DNA of 64,000 nucleotides from Terasakiispira papahanaumokuakeensis (GCF_001709345.1 NZ_MDTQ01000001.1:1034742-1098741); one strand, 5' to 3'; positions 15,981-26,412 are shown, numbered from the stretch's first letter. Notes: generated by a model from the sequence alone, not told the origin. Numbers and translations: made by a program.

Positions 15981-17065
15981 ACAGCGCCTTTCTGCGGTTG
16001 TGAGCTTCGGCGTGGGTCATAAGCATCGCGCACGCCTTCGCCAATAAACACCAAGAGCGTTAATAACAGGGCTAAGGTCAAGAAGGCGGTGATGCCCAGC
16101 CATGGGGCCTGGAGGTTATTTTTAGCTTGGCCAACCAGCTCACCCAGTGATGGTGCACCAGGGGGCATCCCGAAGCCGAGAAAGTCCAGTGAAGTTAATG
16201 TGGTGATTGCGCCAGTAAACAAAAAGGGTAAGAAGGTGAGTGTCGCGACCATGGCATTGGGGAGCATATGGCGCCACATGATCAGGTGGTTGGGCAAGCC
16301 CAAGGCTCTTGCTGCACGCACATACTCAAGATTTCGGGCGCGTAAAAATTCAGCACGGACGACATCCACCAATGCTGTCCAGCTGAATAGCAGCATGATC
16401 CCCAGTATCCACCAGAAATCAGGGGTGACCAGACTGGAGAGGATAATTAAGAGAAACAGTATGGGAAGGCCGGACCAGACTTCAATCAGTCGCTGTCCCC
16501 ACAGATCAATTTTTCCGCCATAAAAACCTTGTATCGCGCCAACGGTAACCCCGACTAGGCTACTGCCTAAGGTGAGGATTAAGGCGAATAGAATCGAGAG
16601 GCGTAAACCGTAGATGACTCGGGCCAGTACATCACGCCCTTGGTCGTCGGTCCCTAGCCAGTTGGTGGCGCTGGGAGGTGAGGGGGCCGGTTGGTCTAAA
16701 TCATAGTTGATGGTGTCGTAGCTGAAGTGAATCGGCGGCCAAAGCATCCAGCCCTCTGCCTTGATGAGGTCGGCGACATAAGGGTCTCGATAATCCGCTT
16801 CACTGGAAAACTCGCCACCAAAAGTGGTTTCTGGGTAATGATGCCAGAGCGGGGTGTACCACTCATTCTGATACTGGACCAGCAAGGGTTTATCGTTGGC
16901 AATCAGCTCTGCGCCAAGGCTAAGAATAAAGACGATGCTAAAGATCCAAAGCGAGATATAGGCCCGGCGATTATGCCGGAAAATCTGCCAACGCCGTTGC
17001 GCCAAAGGGCTGCGAAATAGCTTGGCGGTGCGGGAAGTGGGGGCAGGTGAAGCAGGCATCTTCAA
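15977..17065 (-). CDS. yejE: Peptide ABC transporter permease
   Basis: 362 residues, DppC-type permease with the long YejE periplasmic insert ([34 protein letters not shown]). [21 protein letters not shown] and the EAA loop [20 protein letters not shown] are diagnostic. It overlaps yejB and yejF by 4 bp each, indicating tight translational coupling. Confidence 0.92.
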   Translation of the reverse strand: MKMPASPAPTSRTAKLFRSPLAQRRWQIFRHNRRAYISLWIFSIVFILSLGAELIANDKPLLVQYQNEWYTPLWHHYPETTFGGEFSSEADYRDPYVADLIKAEGWMLWPPIHFSYDTINYDLDQPAPSPPSATNWLGTDDQGRDVLARVIYGLRLSILFALILTLGSSLVGVTVGAIQGFYGGKIDLWGQRLIEVWSGLPILFLLIILSSLVTPDFWWILGIMLLFSWTALVDVVRAEFLRARNLEYVRAARALGLPNHLIMWRHMLPNAMVATLTFLPFLFTGAITTLTSLDFLGFGMPPGAPSLGELVGQAKNNLQAPWLGITAFLTLALLLTLLVFIGEGVRDAYDPRRSSQPQKGAV

Positions 17066-18138
17066 TTTTCCCGTGAGGTAAAGTCAATGCGGGGATCAAT
17101 CAGCATATAAGTGATGTCGCTGATCAATTTGAGCAAAAGCCCCACCAGTGTGAAGAAATATAAGGTGCCAAATATCACAGGATAATCACGCTGTATGACG
17201 GCTTCAAAGCCGAGCAATCCCAAGCCGTCTAAAGAGAAAATGACTTCAATTAATAATGAGCCGGTAAAGAAAATACTGACCAGTGCTGTGGGCATTCCCG
17301 CAATAATGATCAACATGGCATTACGAAAGACATGGCCATAGAGAATACGTCGTTCGCTGGCCCCTTTGGCCCGTGCGGTGAGTACATATTGCTTATGGAT
17401 TTCATCCAGAAAACTGTTTTTAGTCAGCATCGTCAGGGTCGCGAAACCGGCGATGGTGGTGGCCAGCACAGGGAGCGTGATATGCCAAACGTAATCTTTG
17501 ATTTGCCCCCAGGTGGACAGTTGATCGAAGTTATCTGAGGTCAGTCCTCTGAGGGGGAAAATATCCCAATAGCTGCCGCCGGCAAACAGCACAATCAGCA
17601 AAATGGCAAATAGGAAGCCGGGAATTGCATAGCCGACAATAATCAACGAAGACGTCCAGACATCGAAGCGGCTGCCATGGCGTAAGGCTTTACTGATGCC
17701 AAGCGGAATGGAGATAAAATAAATCAGTAGTGTGGACCAAAGCCCAAGCGAAATGGAGACCGGGAGCTTATCCCAAATCAGTTGAGTGACGCTGCGGCCG
17801 CGGAAAAAACTTTCTCCCAGATCAAAGGTGAGATAATCGCCGACCATTGAGAAAAAACGCTCATAGGCCGGGCGGTCAAAACCAAATTGTTGGTTCAGTT
17901 CTGCGATTAAACGTTCATCCATCCCTTGACGGCCGCGAGAGGTGCCACCTCCGGCATCCGAGACCTCGCTGCTGTTATCCATCTGGGTCATACTTTGCCC
18001 GCCAATACCTTGCGATTGGGCCAGTATTTGTTCAATCGGGCCGCCTGGGGCGGCCTGAATGATCAAGAAATTAAGCAGCAAAATGCCAAAGAGTGTGGGC
18101 GGAATTAAGAGTAACCGACGCAGCAAATAACCCAACAT
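17062..18138 (-). CDS. yejB: Peptide ABC transporter permease
   Basis: 358 residues, DppB-type permease: [34 protein letters not shown] is the signature N-terminal membrane segment. The YejB-specific insert ([14 protein letters not shown] and [28 protein letters not shown]) follows, then an EAA loop around [15 protein letters not shown]. It pairs with YejE to form the channel. It starts 3 bp after the yejA stop. Confidence 0.92.
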   Translation of the reverse strand: MLGYLLRRLLLIPPTLFGILLLNFLIIQAAPGGPIEQILAQSQGIGGQSMTQMDNSSEVSDAGGGTSRGRQGMDERLIAELNQQFGFDRPAYERFFSMVGDYLTFDLGESFFRGRSVTQLIWDKLPVSISLGLWSTLLIYFISIPLGISKALRHGSRFDVWTSSLIIVGYAIPGFLFAILLIVLFAGGSYWDIFPLRGLTSDNFDQLSTWGQIKDYVWHITLPVLATTIAGFATLTMLTKNSFLDEIHKQYVLTARAKGASERRILYGHVFRNAMLIIIAGMPTALVSIFFTGSLLIEVIFSLDGLGLLGFEAVIQRDYPVIFGTLYFFTLVGLLLKLISDITYMLIDPRIDFTSREN

Positions 18139-18141
18139 GAT

Positions 18142-20034
18142 TTATCGTGACTCCGGCTTGATCCACCAGCTGTCGAGATCGATTCCATAGCGTGGTATTT
18201 GTTCAGGATGTTGGAGTTTTTGGCTGCGGGCAATGCGATAACTATCCAGGTAAAACTGGGGGATCATATAGTTACCCCAGAGCAAAACGCGATCTAAAGC
18301 GTGCACACGAGTCACCAGTTGTTCACGGCTGTCGGCGTGAATCACTTTATTGATGAGATCATCCACCACTGGGCTGGAGACCCCGGCAATATTACGGCTA
18401 TCGGGCCGTTCAGCACTTTCTGATCCCCAGAAGTCGCGTTGTTCGTTGCCCGGTGAAAGGCTTTGCGGAAAGCTACCGACCGTCATATCAAAATCAAAGT
18501 CACGCAACCGGTTGAGGTATTGTGTGGTATCGACCAGGCGGACTTTCATATCAATCCCCATGCGTTGGAGATTGCGCTTCATGGGTAACACAATACGTTC
18601 AAACTGGCTGCTGACTAATAGCATTTCAAACTCGAAAGGCTGGCCATTTTTGACCAATTTACCGCCTTGCATGGTCCAACCGGCTGATTTGAGCTGACGC
18701 AGGGCATCGCGTAACTGGCGTCGAATATTGCCATCGCCTTGGGTTACCGGTAGTTGATAAGGCTCTTTAAACAAGGCTTCAGGTAGCTGATCTTTCCACG
18801 GTGTCAGCAGTGCCAGTTCTGCTCCTTTAGGAATGCCTTGGCTGGCCAGTTCGGAGTTATCAAAGTAGCTGTGCAGGCGTTGATAGGCGCCGTGAAACAA
18901 TTGCTTGTTAGTCCACTCGAAGTCAAATGCATTGAGCAGTGCCGCTCTGACTTTGGGGTCATCAAAGGGGGCGCGGCGGGTGTTATAAACGAAACCCTGC
19001 ATCTGGGCCGGGTTATGATGGCGAATTTTTTCTTTCACAATGTCGCCTTGTTCCAGGGCTGTCCCGTTATAGGCCTCTGCCCATTGGCTGGCGCTATTCT
19101 CCAAACGAAAATCGAGTCGGCCTGCCTTAAAGGCTTCTAATGCAACGCCTTGATCGCGGTAATAATCAAAGGACTGTGTATCGACATTAAAGCGCCCGAC
19201 ATTGATGGGTAGATCTTTTGCCCAATAGTCCTTAACCCGCTCATAGGTGATCTTGCGGCCTGGGTCGACGTGGCTGATCCGATAAGGGCCGCTGCCGATC
19301 GGGACATCCAACCCTGGCGCAGTGAAGTCTTTATCCTGCCAGTAATGTTGAGGTAGCACTGGCAGCTGCCCCAAAATCATCGGCAGTTCATTGTTTGTGG
19401 TATTGGCAAATTCAAAGCGTACGGTATGGTCATCCGGTGCGCTGACTTGGGCCACATCATGATAATAAGCCCGGAAGAAGGGACGGCCCTGCTCTTTCAG
19501 GATGTTAAACGAGAAGATGACATCTTCAGCCGTAATAGGCTGACCATCATTGAAGCGGGCTTCAGGCCTTAACTTAAATTCAATCCAGTGGTTTTCTGGA
19601 TCTAGCCGCATGCATTTTGCCACCAGCCCATACTCAGTGAAGGGCTCGTCAAGACTTTGAACGGTGAGGGAGTCATACAGCAATGTGCTGGTGCCAGCGG
19701 CAGGTGTGCCCTTGATAATAAAGGGATTGAGGCTGTCAAAAGTGCCAATGGCTGCTTGTCGCCAGCGCCCCCCTTTAGGGGCATCAGGATTCACATAGGG
19801 CAGATGTTTGAAGTCTTCGGGGAGGGCGGGCTCGCCATGAAGTGCCATCGCGCCTTGGCACTGCACCTGCTCTGAGTCTTGGGCCCAAGCATGATGACTG
19901 GTGATCGGGCTTATGAGTGTCGCAACGACCCCCCAGCAGCAGGCCCAAGTGAGATGTTTTAAACCACGTCGAGACAACTGCATCAATGTGGAGTGGTGCT
20001 GAGCATGATGAATGCTTACAGAGCTCACCGCCAT
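18142..20034 (-). CDS. yejA: Periplasmic oligopeptide-binding protein
   Basis: 630 residues, the usual size for YejA. The start at 20034 is backed by AAGGGGAG; an internal Met at 19983 has no such site. The signal peptide is unusually long (about 50 residues, ending near SHHAWAQ). The body is an SBP family 5 protein (HGEPALPEDFKHLPYVNPDAPKGGRWRQAAIGTFDSLNPF at the mature start, GSGPYRISHVDPGRKITYERV mid-protein). First gene of the yejABEF operon; it delivers peptides to YejB/E. Confidence 0.92.
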   Translation of the reverse strand: MAVSSVSIHHAQHHSTLMQLSRRGLKHLTWACCWGVVATLISPITSHHAWAQDSEQVQCQGAMALHGEPALPEDFKHLPYVNPDAPKGGRWRQAAIGTFDSLNPFIIKGTPAAGTSTLLYDSLTVQSLDEPFTEYGLVAKCMRLDPENHWIEFKLRPEARFNDGQPITAEDVIFSFNILKEQGRPFFRAYYHDVAQVSAPDDHTVRFEFANTTNNELPMILGQLPVLPQHYWQDKDFTAPGLDVPIGSGPYRISHVDPGRKITYERVKDYWAKDLPINVGRFNVDTQSFDYYRDQGVALEAFKAGRLDFRLENSASQWAEAYNGTALEQGDIVKEKIRHHNPAQMQGFVYNTRRAPFDDPKVRAALLNAFDFEWTNKQLFHGAYQRLHSYFDNSELASQGIPKGAELALLTPWKDQLPEALFKEPYQLPVTQGDGNIRRQLRDALRQLKSAGWTMQGGKLVKNGQPFEFEMLLVSSQFERIVLPMKRNLQRMGIDMKVRLVDTTQYLNRLRDFDFDMTVGSFPQSLSPGNEQRDFWGSESAERPDSRNIAGVSSPVVDDLINKVIHADSREQLVTRVHALDRVLLWGNYMIPQFYLDSYRIARSQKLQHPEQIPRYGIDLDSWWIKPESR

Positions 20035-20174
20035 TCAAAGGCTCCCCTTGTGATGTTGTTCTGGCCGCTGCCGGCTCAATAGCAAGCAAGGGGCCAGATG
20101 GGTCAATTTCAAAACTGAGACCGACAATTTTGGCTGTGGTTCGGGGTCGGGCCTCAATGAAAGTGCTTCACCTG

Positions 20175-21854
20175 TCAGTGACGGGTGACATCCACATACA
20201 AGGTAATATTCTGCCCTGGTTGTAGGTAATGGTTAGGGTTCAGGCTATTCCAGCGTGCAATTTCTCGCACTGAAACCTTGAAGCGGCTGGCAATGGCGGC
20301 CAATGAGTCGCCTCGTCTGACGGAGTAGTTCACCCGGCGAATGACTTCGCGGCTACTGTTCTGCGCCAGCAAGCGCGCATTTTTGGCTTGAGACCAGATC
20401 ACCAACTTTTTACCCGCGACTAAAGGGTCGCCTGGGGCCATATTATTCCAGCGAGCGAGATCGCGGACCGATACATGGTGGCGGCGCGCCAGCAGCCAGA
20501 AGCTATCGCCGGGTTGAATTTGGTATTCGAGGCGTTGGCCGTTGCGATGAATGTTCTGGTTTTTCTGTAATCGTTGATTGGCACTGAGACTGTAATGGTT
20601 ACGGTCTTGACTCGGGATCGGAATCAGCAATTCATTGCCGGCCCGAATCATATTGCTGCGCAGTTGATTGGCTTGGCGGATGAGCGTTGGTGTTGTGCGA
20701 TATTGCCGTGAAATTGTCAGTAGGCTATCCCCACGCTTCACTTTATAGCGCTGCCAGGCCATCCGTTTTTTTGCGGGCATATCGCGCAAAGCAGCACGCA
20801 GTTGCTGGGCATGTGCCCTGGGGACTAATAAGCGGTGGGGGCCGCTGGGGCTCGTCGCCCATTGGCTGTATCCGGGGTTGAGCAGATAAAGCTCTTCTAC
20901 GGTGATGCCGGCTAGGTCGGCGGCAAGTGCCAGATCAATTTGGCCGCCAGTATTGACCGCTTCAAAGTAGGGGCGATTGGGTAAGCTCTCAACCTGAATA
21001 CCGTAGGCTTCGGGGTCAGCAAAAATACGTGCAACGGCTAACAATTTAGGCACATACGCTTCGGTTTCTCGGGGCAGGTTCAGATTCCAAAAGCGGCCAT
21101 CGCCACCTCTGGCGAGGTTATGCCGACGAGCACGGTTCACATTGCCGCCTCCCGCATTATAGGACGCCAGCGCCAGTAGCCAATCATCGAAGCGGCCGTT
21201 CAATCTTTCCAGATAGGTGAGGGCTGCATCGGTTGAAGCGACGACATCTCGTCGTCCGTCATACCACCAGTTGTTTTTTAAACCAAAATAACGCGCGGTT
21301 CCGGGAATAAACTGCCACATGCCAGAGGCCCGGCCATGGGAGTAGGCGAATGGATCGTAGGCGCTTTCAATGATGGGCAGCAGGGCCAGCTCGCCTGGGA
21401 GTTGGCGTTTTTCAACCTCATCCAACACGTAAAACATATAACGATTCGCGCGTTTGACGACCCGGTCCATATAACTGGGATGGCGCTTATACCAGTTGAG
21501 TTGTGCGGTGATGCGAGGGTCATCATGGTAGTCATCGAGTTTGAAATTACTTCTCAACCGATCCCATAGATCATACTGAGGCAGTTCTGGGGCTTGCCAA
21601 TGCCGCCAGTCAGGTTTATGCGGATCGTCCAGGGCGCTGCCCAGACCCAATTCTTCATCATGACGAAAGTAGCTTGCCAGCTGTTGTTGGCTGCTCAGTC
21701 GACTGATTAATGTTTCTGGAGAGGTTTGAGGCGCTTGGGTTGCGACTCCAAAATGTTGGGGCAAGCTTTGACACGCTTGAAGATAAAAGCCGCAGGTGGC
21801 GATGGCCAGCCATTTAACACTGCGTTTGACATAACAATGGATCGTGATGTTCAT
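20175..21854 (-). CDS. mltD: Membrane-bound lytic murein transglycosylase D with three LysM domains
   Basis: 559 residues. A lipoprotein signal ends at Cys28 (LQAC). The SLT-type transglycosylase domain (about 120-290) has catalytic Glu163 in PIIESAYDPFAYSHGRASG and MWQFIPGTARYFGL. Three LysM peptidoglycan-binding repeats follow at about 370-413, 444-487 and 510-554 (each with RGDS or PGDS). It cleaves the glycan strand between MurNAc and GlcNAc with 1,6-anhydro ring formation at the outer-membrane inner face. In E. coli mltD also lies beside gloB, as here (gloB at 22042). Confidence 0.93.
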   Translation of the reverse strand: MNITIHCYVKRSVKWLAIATCGFYLQACQSLPQHFGVATQAPQTSPETLISRLSSQQQLASYFRHDEELGLGSALDDPHKPDWRHWQAPELPQYDLWDRLRSNFKLDDYHDDPRITAQLNWYKRHPSYMDRVVKRANRYMFYVLDEVEKRQLPGELALLPIIESAYDPFAYSHGRASGMWQFIPGTARYFGLKNNWWYDGRRDVVASTDAALTYLERLNGRFDDWLLALASYNAGGGNVNRARRHNLARGGDGRFWNLNLPRETEAYVPKLLAVARIFADPEAYGIQVESLPNRPYFEAVNTGGQIDLALAADLAGITVEELYLLNPGYSQWATSPSGPHRLLVPRAHAQQLRAALRDMPAKKRMAWQRYKVKRGDSLLTISRQYRTTPTLIRQANQLRSNMIRAGNELLIPIPSQDRNHYSLSANQRLQKNQNIHRNGQRLEYQIQPGDSFWLLARRHHVSVRDLARWNNMAPGDPLVAGKKLVIWSQAKNARLLAQNSSREVIRRVNYSVRRGDSLAAIASRFKVSVREIARWNSLNPNHYLQPGQNITLYVDVTRH

Positions 21855-21987
21855 AAAATAGAAAGGTACCGAGGCTTAAATAATCGTCAGGGGTAACACC
21901 ATCATAATGCAATCAAAATATTAAACTGAACATTTCTGCTGACTTAGATTCATGGTCTGTCAATTCATGGCCTGTGATGGCGCTGAT

Positions 21988-22019
21988 GGTAAGGGGCGGA
22001 TTCTAAGCAACCCCTTACC
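21988..22019. other. 9-bp-arm hairpin between gloB and mltD
   Basis: GGTAAGGGG and its complement CCCCTTACC flank a 14-nt loop, just after the gloB stop (minus strand). There is no T run, so it is not a standard terminator. It may be a 3' RNA hairpin or processing site. Confidence 0.4.
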
Positions 22020-22041
22020 TGACAGCAACCGCTGTGATCTT

Positions 22042-22824
22042 TTAGGCCTCATCTTTCCATGCACGGAGTACGGCAAATGCGCGGCTGTCTTCCGGCAGTG
22101 TCATCTCGGCCCTTTGTTCTAACCGTTGTCGAATTAAGGGGTTACTGACCCTCAAAAAGGGATTGTAGGTCAGTTCTTCGGACAAGCGTACGGGCAAGGT
22201 GGGGGTTTGCGCATTGCGCTGGGCTTCTGTTTGCGTTATGCGTGCTGTCATGGCGTCATTATCAGGCTCGACTTGAGCGGCAAACCTCAGGTTGGCCTGA
22301 GTATACTCATGGGCGGGATAGATCTGTGTCTCGCCTGGGAGCTGGCACAAACGCTGTAGTGATGTGTGCATTTGTTCCGCGGTGCCTTCAAACAAGCGCC
22401 CGCAACCGGCTGAAAAGAGGGTGTCACCACAAAATAATAGCGGTGGTTGGTGATCGGCGAAGAGGTAAGCGATATGACCCAAAGTATGGCCGGGGACTTC
22501 GAGAACCTGAACGGTTTCTCCTAGCACTTGGAAGCGAGAACCTTCGGCGACCTGTTGGCTCAGCGGCGGTAAGCGGTAGACATCATGTACGCAGCCAACG
22601 AGGGTGACGCCTTCGCTCGCTAAGGCTTTGACACCTCCAATATGATCTGGATGATGATGGGTGAGTAAAATGCCCTCAAGTTGGAGCTCATGTTGTGCCA
22701 AATAGCGCTGCACGGGTTCTGCTTGGCCAGGATCAACGACCCAACAACGTGAACTTCCAGGTTGCTGTAACAGCCAAATGTAGTTGTCATTGAACGCGGG
22801 TAGGGGAGTCACTTTCAGCATCAT
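22042..22824 (-). CDS. gloB: Hydroxyacylglutathione hydrolase (glyoxalase II)
   Basis: 260 residues from ATG 22824, with AAAGGAT upstream; the frame extends to 22905 without support. Metallo-beta-lactamase fold with the binuclear metal motif THHHPDHIGG, VPGHTLGHIAY, CGDTLFSAGCGRLFEGT and YPAHEYT. It hydrolyses S-lactoylglutathione to lactate and glutathione, the second step of methylglyoxal detoxification. It is divergent from the yafS-like gene, the same arrangement as E. coli gloB-yafS-rnhA-dnaQ. Confidence 0.95.
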   Translation of the reverse strand: MMLKVTPLPAFNDNYIWLLQQPGSSRCWVVDPGQAEPVQRYLAQHELQLEGILLTHHHPDHIGGVKALASEGVTLVGCVHDVYRLPPLSQQVAEGSRFQVLGETVQVLEVPGHTLGHIAYLFADHQPPLLFCGDTLFSAGCGRLFEGTAEQMHTSLQRLCQLPGETQIYPAHEYTQANLRFAAQVEPDNDAMTARITQTEAQRNAQTPTLPVRLSEELTYNPFLRVSNPLIRQRLEQRAEMTLPEDSRAFAVLRAWKDEA

Positions 22825-22852
22825 GTTATCCTTTTGCCCTGATCGTGGGATG

Positions 22853-22870
22853 ACATGCGATAACGCATGT
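22853..22870. promoter_or_regulatory. Inverted repeat in the gloB/yafS divergent promoter
   Basis: ACATGCG-ATAA-CGCATGT has perfect 7-bp arms and lies between the divergent start codons. It may be a regulator site. The cognate regulator is unknown. Confidence 0.4.
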
Positions 22871-22969
22871 TCGACATGGTCAGTGCCGATTATTGGCCAG
22901 TTCACGGTATGATCTTTTCTGACGTTAACTTAACGCCTGATCTGTGTACTGTCATCTTTAGGAGATGTC

Positions 22970-23845
22970 ATGCCCGCTCAAATTTCTGGATCAGAAGATG
23001 CCCAGGCAAGGGTGCGACAGCAGTTTATACAGCGCTGGAAAGCTTGGCAGCAGTTTTGGTCGACGCCATTGGGTGAGGCTTTGCAGAGCGCTCAGCGGCG
23101 ATCTTTATCGCCAACATTAGGGGCGGTTTTTGGACACCATCTGTTGTACTTGGGCGCCAGCGACCACTCGGCTTTAATTGATGGTGGGGATATTGATCAC
23201 CGCATGGGCTGGTCGCCGATATGGCAGCCTGATTTGCCGGATGCCACGGTCGTTGCTGAGCCCGAGTGGCTGCCGTTGCCTGATGAAAGCCTTGATCTGG
23301 TCGTGATGCATCATTGGTTGGAGTTACAAATGAGTCCGCATTTGGCTTTGCGCGAAGCGGCTCGGTTGACGATGCCTAGAGGCCAGTTGGTGATTATGGG
23401 CATGAACCCTTTGAGTCTTTGGGGGGCTCAAAGTTGGTGGGGGCGTCATCGAGGGGGTAACCCACGGTATCAAGGGCCTCGACTTAGCTTTCGCCGCTTA
23501 CAGGATTGGTTGAGCTTTCTGGATATGCGGGTCGAACGCTTAGAATGGGTGTTCCATCGACCGCCGGTGCAAATGCCGCGTTTGCTCAGCGCCACCCAAG
23601 GGTTTGATTACGCTTTAGATCGTTTGCGTTGTCCTTTTGCCGCCAGCTATATGATCTGGGCACGAAAGCGGGTGGGAAGCCCAATCTATAATGGTCGCCG
23701 GTTACGACAATGGGTGACCTCGACGGGGCTTGTACAGCCGATGCCACAAGGGCGCCATGCGGTCAATCGTACTGAGTCTTCGTCGAAATCGGCTCATGTT
23801 GGCACCATGCCGTCACCTGTTCGGGATTCGGACATATCTTATTGA
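22970..23845 (+). CDS. SAM-dependent methyltransferase, YafS-like
   Basis: 291 residues from ATG 22970 (TTTAGGAGATGTC upstream). A class I methyltransferase related to methyltransf_11: PLPDESLDLVVMHHWLELQ matches the post-II/IV motif, and REAARLTMPRGQLVIMGMNPLSLWG is a typical family segment. The N-terminal nucleotide-binding glycine loop is weak (LYLGASDHS). The position between gloB and rnhA is that of E. coli yafS, which supports orthology. The substrate is unknown. Confidence 0.8.
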   Translation: MPAQISGSEDAQARVRQQFIQRWKAWQQFWSTPLGEALQSAQRRSLSPTLGAVFGHHLLYLGASDHSALIDGGDIDHRMGWSPIWQPDLPDATVVAEPEWLPLPDESLDLVVMHHWLELQMSPHLALREAARLTMPRGQLVIMGMNPLSLWGAQSWWGRHRGGNPRYQGPRLSFRRLQDWLSFLDMRVERLEWVFHRPPVQMPRLLSATQGFDYALDRLRCPFAASYMIWARKRVGSPIYNGRRLRQWVTSTGLVQPMPQGRHAVNRTESSSKSAHVGTMPSPVRDSDISY

Positions 23846-23883
23846 ATGTGTCGATTTGAATTTTTTTAACCAGTTAAGGCGTT

Positions 23884-24336
23884 ATGAACGATCAAACCAA
23901 GCATGACTCTGTGGTGACTATTTATACTGATGGCGCCTGTAAAGGGAACCCTGGGCCGGGTGGCTGGGGCGCGGTGCTGTTTTATGGTGAGCATGAAAAG
24001 GCGCTTTGTGGCGGCGAAGCCGAGACCACCAATAATCGGATGGAGCTGATGGCGGCGATCCAAGCCCTTGAGGTGCTGAAACGCTCCTGCAGTATCGACT
24101 TGCATACGGATTCACAATATTTACGCCAAGGCATTACGCAATGGATGGCTGGGTGGAAGCGTAAGCATTGGAAAACGGCTGCGGGTAAGCCAGTTAAGAA
24201 TCGTGATCTTTGGGAGCGACTTGATGCCCTGGTGCAGCGCCACGAGATTCGCTGGCATTGGGTTAAAGGTCATGCCGGTGATCCAGGGAATGAAAGAGCT
24301 GATCAGTTAGCCAACGAAGGGATTCAAACCCTTTAG
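23884..24336 (+). CDS. rnhA: Ribonuclease HI
   Basis: 150 residues. All four carboxylates of the active site are present: Asp16 ([16 protein letters not shown]), Glu54 (NRMELMAAI), Asp76 (HTDSQYL) and Asp140 (NERADQLA). The basic handle ([17 protein letters not shown]) is also kept. It degrades RNA in RNA-DNA hybrids. It sits directly upstream of dnaQ as in E. coli, but the two are codirectional here, whereas in E. coli they are divergent. Confidence 0.96.
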   Translation: MNDQTKHDSVVTIYTDGACKGNPGPGGWGAVLFYGEHEKALCGGEAETTNNRMELMAAIQALEVLKRSCSIDLHTDSQYLRQGITQWMAGWKRKHWKTAAGKPVKNRDLWERLDALVQRHEIRWHWVKGHAGDPGNERADQLANEGIQTL

Positions 24337-24455
24337 CATCAACCGGTGGCGGTTGGCATCGACCGGTGTTGTGTCAATGCTTGTAATGCCTTGAGTCGAG
24401 TACTCTTCAAGGGGTTGTGAATACAGGGATTATGACTCAAGGGATTGTGAATATT
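24336..24455. repeat. Two degenerate duplications between rnhA and dnaQ
   Basis: GCATCAACCGGTG recurs 20 bp later with one change (24336-24368). AAGGGATTGTGAATA-like units recur at about 24410-24452. Same post-stop pattern as elsewhere in the window. Confidence 0.7.
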
Positions 24456-24465
24456 AGAGGTTCTC

Positions 24466-25215
24466 ATGCGACAAATTGTGCTGGATACAGAAACCACGGG
24501 GATTGACCCGAATCAGGGCCATCGGGTGATCGAAATCGGCGGTGTGGAAATGGTTGGGCGTAAACTGACCGGCCGTACCTTTCACGTTTATCTTAATCCT
24601 GATCGTGAGATTGATGCCGAAGCCATTGAAGTTCACGGCATTACCAATGATTTTCTCGCCGATAAGCCCCGTTTTGCTGATGTCGCCCAGGATTTCTTTG
24701 AGTTTATTCGCGGCGCACAGTTAGTGATTCATAACGCGCCTTTTGATGTGGGCTTTATTAACAACGAATACGCCTTGTATGAATCCCAGCAAGGTTCGAT
24801 GGGTTTTGGCCAGGTGGATCAGCACTGCACGGTGTTGGATACCTTGGTGATGGCGCGTGAAATGCATCCAGGCGCACGTAATAATCTGGATGCCCTGTGT
24901 AAACGTTACGATATCGATAACAGCAATCGTGAATTGCACGGCGCCTTGCTGGATGCCGAAATTCTATCGGATGTTTATCTGGCGATGACCGGCGGTCAAA
25001 CCGCCTTAATGCTGGATAATGAAACCTTTGACGATGATCATAACGGGGCGGAGCAAGCGGCCGGGGGAATTCACCGCTTAAATCGCGATCGTCCAGCGTT
25101 AGCGATCGTCCGAGCCAGTACTGAAGAGTTAGCCGCACATGATCAGAAACTGGCAACCGTGGCCAAGGCCTCAGGCGGTGACGTGATGTGGTTGTCTGAG
25201 ACGCCATTGCATTAG
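24466..25215 (+). CDS. dnaQ: DNA polymerase III epsilon subunit (3'-5' proofreading exonuclease)
   Basis: 249 residues. DEDDh exonuclease: Asp7 and Glu9 in LDTETTGI, HGITNDFL, IHNAPFDVGF, and a His/Asp pair in HGALLDAEILSDVY. A C-terminal tail after residue 190 would hold the alpha-subunit binding peptide. It proofreads within the replicative polymerase core. AGAGG precedes the ATG. Confidence 0.96.
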   Translation: MRQIVLDTETTGIDPNQGHRVIEIGGVEMVGRKLTGRTFHVYLNPDREIDAEAIEVHGITNDFLADKPRFADVAQDFFEFIRGAQLVIHNAPFDVGFINNEYALYESQQGSMGFGQVDQHCTVLDTLVMAREMHPGARNNLDALCKRYDIDNSNRELHGALLDAEILSDVYLAMTGGQTALMLDNETFDDDHNGAEQAAGGIHRLNRDRPALAIVRASTEELAAHDQKLATVAKASGGDVMWLSETPLH

Positions 25216-25351
25216 CGCTTGAGTGCAGTGTTTTGAAAGCGCATGAGTATGATGAACGCTATCGCAGCAAGCAGACCTTCTACCCACAAGCCGAGCCTAT
25301 ACCGTCAAGTACACCTCTTCATTGACATGATAGACCGACAGGAGCAGCCTC

Positions 25352-26269
25352 ATGTGGCATCCATTACAGGGGACATTTCCCCAGCAGCAGGTATCCAGCA
25401 TTTTTGAACGAGGACCTGCCATGGTGTCGCCAGGCGAGCCCGCTTATTGGCTGTATTTAGCTGATGGCCGTTTAAAGCCTAGCCCTCGTGATACGGTCTT
25501 TCATATTGGTCAAGTGCCTCATCATCCGAATGCGGATCAAATCATGCTCGGGCGCTGGCAGGGGACACCGGTTTGGTTGCAGCTGTGTGGCCCTGGAAGT
25601 GAAACGCCCAGAGGTGAGCCACAGGTCGATGCCTCCTCTGCAGACACATTGCCGGTTGACCCGCAGCACCTTGACGAAGCATGGCCTACGCTCAGGCAAT
25701 GGATTCTGGCGGCCGATGAGGATTTATTTGACTTGTTGGCGACGGCCAACGGTTTGGCCGCGTGGCGTTTGGAAAACCGTTTTTGTGGTCATTGCGGCCA
25801 CCAAGGGATGCAGGCCCTGTCACATGAGTATGTGTTGGAATGCCCTCATTGCCGACATCATCGTTATCCCCGTATTGCGCCTTCGATCATTACGCTGGTG
25901 TGGCGGGATAATGAAGTCTTGCTGGGCCGTGGTCATCGATTTACCCCAGGGCGTTACAGCACTTTAGCCGGGTTTATTGAGGCGGGGGAATCGGCTGAAC
26001 AAGCCGTTCACCGTGAGGTAGGAGAAGAAGTGGGTGTGGCTGTTCACAATTTGCGCTATCTGGCCAGTCAGTCATGGCCTTTCCCTTATTCTCTGATGCT
26101 GGGCTATTGGTCAGAATATCTGAGCGGCGATATTGTGTTGCAGGAAGAAGAGATTGAAGATGCGCGCTGGTTTTCGTTGGATAATTTACCTGATTTGCCC
26201 CCTAAGGCGGCTATTTCGCGCTACTTGATTGATCAGTTTCTGATTTGGAAGGGGATTGATCCTCAATAA
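25352..26269 (+). CDS. nudC: NADH pyrophosphatase / NAD-capped RNA decapping Nudix hydrolase
   Basis: 305 residues. A zinc ribbon with Cys145, Cys148, Cys164 and Cys167 (FCGHCG...CPHC), then a complete Nudix box at 207-229 (GFIEAGESAEQAVHREVGEEVGV) and the NADH-specific SQSWPFPYSLMLGY, here with Ser-Trp where SQPWPFP is usual. The N-terminal 120 residues are the family's NUDIX-like domain. It cleaves NAD(H) to NMN(H) plus AMP and removes NAD caps from RNA. AGGAG precedes the ATG. Confidence 0.94.
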   Translation: MWHPLQGTFPQQQVSSIFERGPAMVSPGEPAYWLYLADGRLKPSPRDTVFHIGQVPHHPNADQIMLGRWQGTPVWLQLCGPGSETPRGEPQVDASSADTLPVDPQHLDEAWPTLRQWILAADEDLFDLLATANGLAAWRLENRFCGHCGHQGMQALSHEYVLECPHCRHHRYPRIAPSIITLVWRDNEVLLGRGHRFTPGRYSTLAGFIEAGESAEQAVHREVGEEVGVAVHNLRYLASQSWPFPYSLMLGYWSEYLSGDIVLQEEEIEDARWFSLDNLPDLPPKAAISRYLIDQFLIWKGIDPQ

Positions 26270-26412
26270 AGACCTTCGGTCAAGGTCTTCAATAAAAGCT
26301 TTCAATCAAAACGGGCGCTGTCGACTGAGTCGCAGCGCCCGTTTTGAATCTCTCTTTGAGCCCCTGAATCATGATGGCTAGCGGTTTTATGGCTAGCCAT
26401 CACGTACCGAGG

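Noticed and set aside
16089-16523. 144-aa open frame on the + strand inside yejE
   Set aside because: Antisense shadow of a strongly conserved permease; no start signal or family resemblance.
21988-22019. Hairpin as a terminator for gloB
   Set aside because: The stem is strong, but no T run follows on either strand, so I list it only as a hairpin.
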